This document shows positions 58,201 through 64,000 of a stretch of 64,000 nucleotides of DNA, piece by piece. The notes below the pieces were generated by a model, which worked only from the letters and a program-made list of their open reading frames with translations, was not told the DNA's origin and did no database searches. The translations under genes and the position numbers were made by a program. Source of the DNA: Eretmocerus hayati (taxonomy: Eukaryota > Arthropoda > Insecta > Hymenoptera > Aphelinidae); assembly GCA_029851415.1 (NCBI GenBank), contig CM056741.1:180837021-180901020 (forward strand), in the 5' to 3' direction. Within the stretch, counting starts at the first letter, position 1, and each line of letters opens with the position of its first letter.

Positions 58201-60023
58201 AATACTACTACCTGGGGAAAAAGAATTTCTTCTTTTCCAGTAAATTATATTTAAACCCATCATCGTATCCGGCAAGAAAAATTATTGTTATGAAATCAAA
58301 AATTGTAGCCCAGTTTTCAAAATATATCTAGTGTCCCCCAATTGGGGTCTTGCATTTATTTTGACCCCCTCAAGTAAAGGTTTGGCAAATTCGAGCAAAT
58401 TAAGATAAGTATTGTGCAATTAGAAAAAAAAATCCCAAAAATTTTTTTCACCTTGCGCAAATTGTTTGAAAGTCAGACGACTTGAGAGTGACCATAGTGG
58501 GTGAGTGCCGTGTGACGTCACACCGATACAGTCGTCGGCTACTGCTATTGTAAACGTATGGCTTGCCAGATTTTTCTCTTATTATCTCCAAATTTCTGAG
58601 TGAATAAATATATCGTCATGGCTAATAGAATAGAAGAAGGTTTCGTGAAAGCTGATTCAACGCCCCAGAAGTCAGAGGAGCAAAAGCACAGAGGTAAATC
58701 CTCAATCTCAAGAACAAAGCAAGTCTTATATGGTAGTTTTTTGGGCTTCTCAGAATCTGTGGTGGTAACCTCATTACTCGTGTGGGAGTCCTAGATCAAA
58801 GAGGATAAAAATTAGACTTGAAATTGATATCAAGCAGTGATCATGACTTTAATTTCACATCATTTAGGAACATAATTTATGTAGCATTGGGACACTAACC
58901 TCTGAGTCCATTGTTGATATACTGACGTTCTCGACTGATTTTTTCACCTCTCCTAGACAGAATTAAGACGCTACTGCACACTCTTGCGACATAAGTTAGT
59001 GAATTATTCTCAAAAAATTGTAGGCCAAGACTTTTTCATCAATCTCATACATTTGAGCATGGGACTGGTTTCAATTTGTATCGGTGTGACGTCACACGGC
59101 GCTCACCCACTATGGTCACTCTCAAGTTGTCCGACTTTCAAACAATTTGCGCAAGGTGAAGAAAATTTTTGGGAATTTTTTCTCTAATTGCACATTACTC
59201 ATTCTAATTTGCTCGAATTTGCCAAACCTTTTTTTGAGGGGGTCAAAAAAAAATGCAAGACCCCAATTGCAGCGTCTTTCTCTAAAAATTAATTCCACAT
59301 CTGTAAAATTCAATGACGAAAGTCTCTCAGTGCAGCAATTCCACAGTTACTTGAATAATAAATTCAATTCTCCCCATCAAAAGGCCAATCCTTTCGGGTT
59401 TATATATGTCCCAAATGTAATTCAGCAAGATACTGCGCAAAAACCCTTTGACATATTTTTGATTTTTAATACGTGCAATGAATAAGAGCAACACCCCAAA
59501 GATCACGCAATGAATAAATTGATAAAGAAAATAGAACCTCGGAGAAAAACAGAATGGATCTAAAGTGAAATTTCGACAAGTAAGGTAATGGTAAAGTCCT
59601 TCGCAGAAATGCAAATCAAAAAAGTATTATACCTAAATCTTGTTGATGTTGAAATGAGTGATACTCCCATATTGATGATCTTTCGTGGATCTCTGAACGA
59701 GATTTCTCATAAAAGTGTAAGAACATTTCATCTTGACCAAGTAATGTTTCGCTCGATGTTTCGTGTTGCCACGGATATACTCACTTGGGATAGAGTCTCG
59801 GATGGCCAATCATGACATATCTGTTTATGGTGATGGCGAGGACGGTGAACAAACTGACGGCAACAAGGCCGTACCTGAGCAACGGAAAGAGTCGACATAA
59901 GAGTGGTCCGTGAAGCCAAGCACCGTGCCAAAATGTCGAAGTGGCCAAAGGAAGGTTGAAGCAGCAAAACATCAGGTCCGATATTGACAGATTCATTATG
60001 AAGACGGCTGTTGCATTTCTCAA
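52256..60023 (-). CDS. moody: Moody-type class A GPCR, N-terminal exon(s) beyond the window
   Basis: Four minus-strand exons: 59785-60023, 57585-57894, 56651-57063 and 52256-52901 (stop TGA at 52256-52258). All join in phase through GT-AG introns. Exon one gives TM2-TM3 with LSISDLMFCCFNLPLATSTF and FTVLAITINRYVMIGHPRLY (NRY in place of DRY). Exon two gives TM4-TM5, with GRWGQFGLDPVIGSCSI between them and RIFYIVRKT after. Exon three and the first part of exon four form a third cytoplasmic loop of over 200 residues, Ser, Glu and Gln rich, with ARSGG-like basic patches. Exon four gives TM6 (LLKMILVIFSAFLICYLPIT), TM7 with NPVIY, and the tail. Known role of Moody: Gi/Go signalling in surface glia, shaping septate junctions of the blood-brain barrier. 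TM1 and the start codon are not found up to 64 kb, so the next intron exceeds 3.9 kb. Tre1 is the alternative, but the TM3-TM5 sequence fits Moody better. Confidence 0.88.
53916..55945. repeat. about 2-kb minisatellite of about 25-bp units in Moody intron
   Basis: Roughly eighty degenerate units built on GATTCTCGAACGGTACTAGT plus ACGAC or ACGGT. Many units contain the palindrome GTACTAGTAC. The block lies within the intron 52902-56650. Degenerate GACCGAACTAG-like repeats continue to the left to about 53.8 kb. Open frames crossing it are artefacts. Confidence 0.9.
54045..54198. mobile_element. 154-bp palindromic MITE inside the minisatellite
   Basis: Arms AGGGCCTCGACAGAAAGTGC and its near reverse complement enclose a purine/pyrimidine-biased stem (CCCCGTCTTTTTCTCT) and a short loop. 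It interrupts the 25-bp repeat. Confidence 0.75.
58335..59273. repeat. foldback element in Moody intron, about 210-bp arms
   Basis: Arms share CAATTGGGGTCTTGCA at the outer ends and GTGTGACGTCACAC at the inner ends (near 58.51 and 59.09 kb), with CCCACTATGGTCACTCTCAA between. Loop about 550 bp. Lies within the 57895-59784 intron. Confidence 0.85.
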
Positions 60024-60839
60024 CTGCAAAAGAAGGAATTGTGGATTTTGGATACGACGTGTTAAATTCTTTAGAATCATAGTCGTGATTATAGTGAAGT
60101 GGTCACCTGGATGGAAAGATTCCCATGTTTCTTTGGGTAGAAATTAATTTACAAAGAATTCATGGTATGCCCATCAAGTATATAGCGCAGGAAGAGTTGA
60201 GGCACCGATAATCAATGAAAAAATAATTTACACAGCCTCTCAAGATTTTAAAAATTCTACGGGTTTTTGGATTTTATCGGATAAATTCAAGAAGACCCAC
60301 CATTTTCTCGTCACGGTGATAATTCCTGATTGGATGTTCACTGTTCGGATAATCAGCGAATCGAGTGCAAAGTCTCCCTCAGAAACTACCAGATATCCTA
60401 AGCAAAGTTTATTCCTCAAAGCTTTTAAGCGAATGAATATCGATAATCGAATTTCAATATCTTGGAATTCAATTTGATGTAGACATTGCTCTCGTCTCTT
60501 GTTCTCTCATTATTCCTTCTTCTTACGACTATAGGAAAGCCAATCAATACCAAATTAAATATAATATCTCCACATTATTGCAGATGTGAACAATTCTTCC
60601 AACCTTTTTTGAGCAAACCAAACATCTCACGGCAAACTCGACCGATGTGAGAGAAAATACCAAAAGTTTTCTAAGATAAGCCGCACTCGCACTTACGAAT
60701 TTACGCTGGATATTTTTCCTCGGGTTCACTAAAAATATATGATAGAGACTACTCCTCCAGGCTAGATCAGCGTAAGGGCTCTAACTCTGATATTCATAGT
60801 CGTTTGTAAACCGAGGGCGAGGGGCAAATTACTCGCGTC

Positions 60840-61020
60840 TCACGCGAAAATGCAAAAGAGACGGAGTGAGACAAAAAGAGACCGCGTGAGATATGCAGAG
60901 TTTGCGTGAAATATAGTGAGTCGGCGTGAGACATGGAGAGGGAAGAGCGAAGCGAGAGACCGAAAGAGACGCTTGAAACTGCTTGAGACCATTGAGACGC
61001 GTTTGAGTCGAAATGAGTCG
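60840..61020. repeat. degenerate purine-rich GCGTGAGAC repeat
   Basis: Variants of GCGTGAGAC/GAGTGAGAC and GAGACCG recur every 15-30 bp with strong purine bias on the plus strand. No coding meaning seen. Confidence 0.7.
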
Positions 61021-61077
61021 GGGGCGGAGTGACGCGACTGACCACTGTACTGAAGGCTATTAGTCCGCTTGCTATAA

Positions 61078-61737
61078 TTGAGATTCAAAATTAATTCAGA
61101 TAAAGACTTTTAAGGGATGAATCTTTGGTAAAATTTTGTGCTGAATCCGAATCTGAATCGACCCGGGACGAGAAATGCCCCTGAAAAAAATGGCGGCGGA
61201 TCAAAGTTCAAAAAACCATGTTTTTTGCGATTATCTCAAGAAGTACGGGTCGGACGTGAAAAAAGTTATATTCAAAATTAAAGACCTTTTCAGAACAAAC
61301 ATTTTGGGCTTTTGCGGAAGTAAATGCGATCAAAATTGAACGAGCTAGGGCGAGTGAAAGTTTTACCGTTAGGGCACCCTACTAGGGCCAATGCGCGCGT
61401 ATATATAGATATAGTGGCGGTGATACAGGGCCGCGCGGGCACGTTTCCACGCCAAAACTTTCACTCGCTATAGCTCGTTCAATTTTGATCGCATTTACTT
61501 CCACAAAAGCTCAAAATGTTTGTTTTGAAAAGATCTTCAATTTTGAATGTACCTTTTTCACATCCGACCCGTGGTTCTTGAGATAATCGCAAAAAACATG
61601 GTTTTTTGAACTTTGACCCGCCACCATTTTTTTCAGGGGCATTTCTCGTCCCGGGTCGATTCAGATTCGAATACAGCGCAAAATTTTACATAAGATTCAT
61701 CCCTCAAAAGTCTTTCTCTCAATTAATTTTGATTCAA
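61078..61737. repeat. 660-bp palindromic element
   Basis: Arms of about 290 bp pair closely, through CGACCCGGGACGAGAAATGC and CAAAAAACCATG(G)TTTTTTG-type blocks and GAACGAGCTA. The loop, near 61.36-61.45 kb, is GC-rich. The right end directly abuts the half MITE at 61738. Confidence 0.85.
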
Positions 61738-61880
61738 CAGGAGAGGTCATCACATCCGGATCACGGATTTGGCTGAAAATGTGGAAATAGTCTTCTTTTA
61801 GTGGCAAAAAATAAAACCAAAAATTATAGACCCTAACGCTCAAGCGTTTCCGAGGTACAGCCAAGTACGTTAGCGAAAGT
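61738..61880. mobile_element. half copy of the AGGAGAGG palindromic MITE
   Basis: Carries one end and arm of the family (CAGGAGAGGTCATCACATCC ... GACCCTAACGCTCAAGCG) and stops near where the central loop would begin. The second half is missing. Confidence 0.75.
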
Positions 61881-62034
61881 TGCGAAAGCGTGATTCGACA
61901 AAACAACAGAACTTTACACACTCTTCTCTGGTCATAGAATAGAATAGAATGAAAAACCCTTTGATTCGCACGTATATAGGCAAAAATCTCAATCAATCCA
62001 AATCATAGTAAGCGTATACGTTGTCACGATCGAA

Positions 62035-62790
62035 AAATTCTGTCGGGGAGAAAATCAACCCCAAAACTCAGCAAGGCGAATTAACCCGCAAGTGACCGGA
62101 TACTCGGACCCAAAAATTCTTTTGGGGGAGAAATAAACCTTAAAACCCAGCAAGGCAAATTAACCCGCGAGTGACCGGATGCTCGGACCGGAAATTCTTT
62201 TGGGGGAGAAATAAACCCCAAAACCCAGGAAGGCAAATTAACCCGCAAGTGCCCGGATGCTCGGACAAAAATTCTTTTGGGGGAGAAATCAACCCCAAAA
62301 CTCAGCAAGGCGAATTAACCCGCAAGTGACCGGATACTCGGACCCAAAAATTCTTTTGGGGGAGAAATAAACCCCAAAACCCAGCAAAACAAATTAACCC
62401 GCAAGTGACCGGATGCTCGGACCGGAAATTCTTTTGGGGGAGAAATAAACCCCAAAACCCAGGAAGGCAAATTAACCCGCAAGTGCCCGGATACTCGGAC
62501 CCAAAAATTCTTTTGGGGGAGAAATAAACCCCAAAACCCAGCAAAACAAATTAACCCGCAAGTGACCGGATGCTCGGACCGAAATTCTTTTGGGGTTTAA
62601 TCCGCAAGTGCCCGGATGCTCGGACTGAAATTTTTTTGGGGCAGGAATTACCCCAAAACCCAGGAAGGCAAATTAACCCGCAAGTGCCCGGATGCTCTAA
62701 CCGAAATTCTTTTGGGGTTTAACCCGCAAGTGCCCGGATGCTCGGACCGACATTCTCTTGGGGAGAAATCAAACCTAAGACCCAGGAAAG
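62035..62790. repeat. 77-bp satellite array, left block
   Basis: Tandem units of about 77-79 bp containing CCCAAAACCCAGGAAGGCAA, TTAACCCGCAAGTG and CCGGATGCTCGGACC. Some units near 62.6-62.75 kb are shortened. Orientation is opposite to the block beginning at 63105. Confidence 0.92.
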
Positions 62791-63104
62791 CAACAACACG
62801 TGCTCGCTAAAAATAATTCCATGGTTGACCACGGGAACCCGTGGGGCTGGATCCTGGAGAGAATTCCAATCTTTATATTCTGCCAAATTGAGCATCGAAG
62901 ACGTGCAGCATACGAATTCCGACCATTATTTGCGGGTTTCGGCGTTGCCATCGTGGGATTTGGAAATTATTCCCTTCACGAGAGAATTTCTGCTTCAAGC
63001 GTCCAGGTATTTACAGGTTTGGCTGCCTTCCTGGGCGTTAGGAATGATTATTCGTACGAAAGATTTTTTATCGAAACATCCGAGCATTCGCGGGCTAATT
63101 TACC
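62791..63104. other. spacer between inverted satellite blocks
   Basis: About 310 bp. The part from about 62.92 kb is a decayed version of the satellite in the right-block orientation (TCCTGGGCGTTAGG, ATCCGAGCATTCGCGGGCTA). The first 120 bp has no match I recognise. The open frame across it does not resemble a protein family. Confidence 0.6.
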
Positions 63105-64000
63105 GTCCTAGGTTTTGGGGTTGATTTCTCCCACAAAAGATTTTCGGTCCGAGCATCCGGGCACCTGCGGGTTAGTTTGCCTTCCTAGGTTTTGGGGTTG
63201 ATTTCTCCCCCAAGAGAATGTCGGTCCGAGCATCCGGGCACTTGAGGGTTAGTTTGCCTTTCTGGGTTTTGGGGTTGAGTTCTCCCCCAAAAGAATGTCG
63301 GTCCGAGCATCCGGGCACCTGCGGGTTAGTTTGCCTTCCTAGGTTTTGGGGTTGATTTCTCCCCCAAGAGAATGTCGGTCCGAGCATCGGGGCACTTGAG
63401 GGTTAGTTTGCCTTCCTGGGTTTTGGGGTTGAGTTCTCCCCCAAAAGAATGTCGGTCCGAGCATCCGGGCACCTGCGGGTTAGTTTGCTTTCCTAGGTTT
63501 TGGGGTTGATTTCTCCCCCAAGAGAATGTCGGTCCGAGCATCCGGGCACTTGAGGGTTAGTTTGCCTTTCTGGGTTTTGGGGTTGAGTTCTCCCCCAAAA
63601 GAATGTCGGTCCGAGCATCCGGGCACCTGCGGGTTAGTTTGCCTTCCTAGGTTTTGGGGTTGATTTCTCCCCCAAGAGAATGTCGGTCCGAGCATCGGGG
63701 CACTTGAGGGTTAGTTTGCCTTCCTGGGTTTTGGGGTTGAGTTCTCCCCCAAAGAATGTCGGTCCGAGCATCCGGGCACCTGCGGGTTAGTTTGCTTTCC
63801 TAGGTTTTGGGGTTGATTTCTCCCCCAAGAGAATATCGGTCCGAGCATCCGGGCACTTGCGGGTTAGTTTGCCTTCCTGGGTTTTGGGGTTAATTTCTCC
63901 CCCAAAAAAATTTTGGTCCGAGCATCCGGGCACTTGAGGGTCAGTTTGCCTTCCTGGGTTTTGGGGTTGAGTTCTCTCCCACAAAAGATTTTCGGTCCGA
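63105..64000. repeat. 77-bp satellite array, right block, with higher-order structure
   Basis: Unit of 77 bp starting GGTCCGAGCATCCGGGCACC. Two unit types alternate (CTGCGGGTTAG with CTAGGTTTTGG, then TTGAGGGTTAG with CTGGGTTTTGG), giving a 154-bp dimer. A further 308-bp periodicity is visible. The array continues past the window end. Confidence 0.93.

Larger units (their letters stand above)
60024..64000. other. intron or 5' region of the Moody-type gene, repeats only
   Basis: I looked on the minus strand for an exon encoding TM1 and a start codon and saw none. The region instead holds a purine-rich repeat, a 660-bp palindrome, half a MITE and a 77-bp satellite. Confidence 0.55.

Noticed and set aside
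62081..63984. Repeated 65-80-residue open frames with similar sequence
   Set aside because: They follow the 77-bp satellite period (154 bp dimer) and change with it; no start context and no protein family.

Overview
This window is insect nuclear DNA. It is AT-rich, has split genes with consensus GT-AG introns, and carries insect-specific gene families: a tandem pair of sensory neuron membrane proteins, a chemosensory protein and the glial GPCR Moody. A holometabolous insect is likely; I cannot fix the order from sequence alone.

Layout. Positions 518-3253 hold the 3' six exons of an SNMP2-like CD36-family gene whose 5' end lies left of the window. Positions 7773-16883 hold a complete BEL/Pao LTR retrotransposon on the minus strand. 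It has 1730-bp LTRs with one difference seen, a 5-bp target duplication, a tRNA-Phe-type primer site, and gag and pol in one frame separated by a single TGA-CTA stop. Positions 24594-33769 hold a second, complete SNMP2-like gene with eight exons (642 aa), whose third intron is full of foldback repeats. Positions 33770-45700 contain almost only palindromic transposable elements, some nested, plus one orphan signal-peptide exon near 41.9 kb. Positions 45771-48367 hold a chemosensory protein (CSP) gene whose second exon is interrupted by a 1.46-kb Penelope-like element (long inverted repeats, a GIY-YIG ORF, hammerhead-like cores). Positions 52256-60023 hold four exons of a Moody-type GPCR on the minus strand, with its N-terminal exon(s) off the right edge; one intron carries a 2-kb satellite of about 25-bp units. 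Positions 62.0-64.0 kb hold a 77-bp satellite in two blocks of opposite orientation.

The cellular genes do not form a pathway as such. The two SNMP genes and the CSP fit chemosensory or lipid transport roles, and Moody acts in the glial blood-brain barrier. The rest is a dense transposon graveyard with several very young insertions. The most interesting points are the in-frame UGA-CUA between gag and pol, and the Penelope-like insertion whose target-site duplication supplies possible splice sites that would exactly restore the CSP reading frame.
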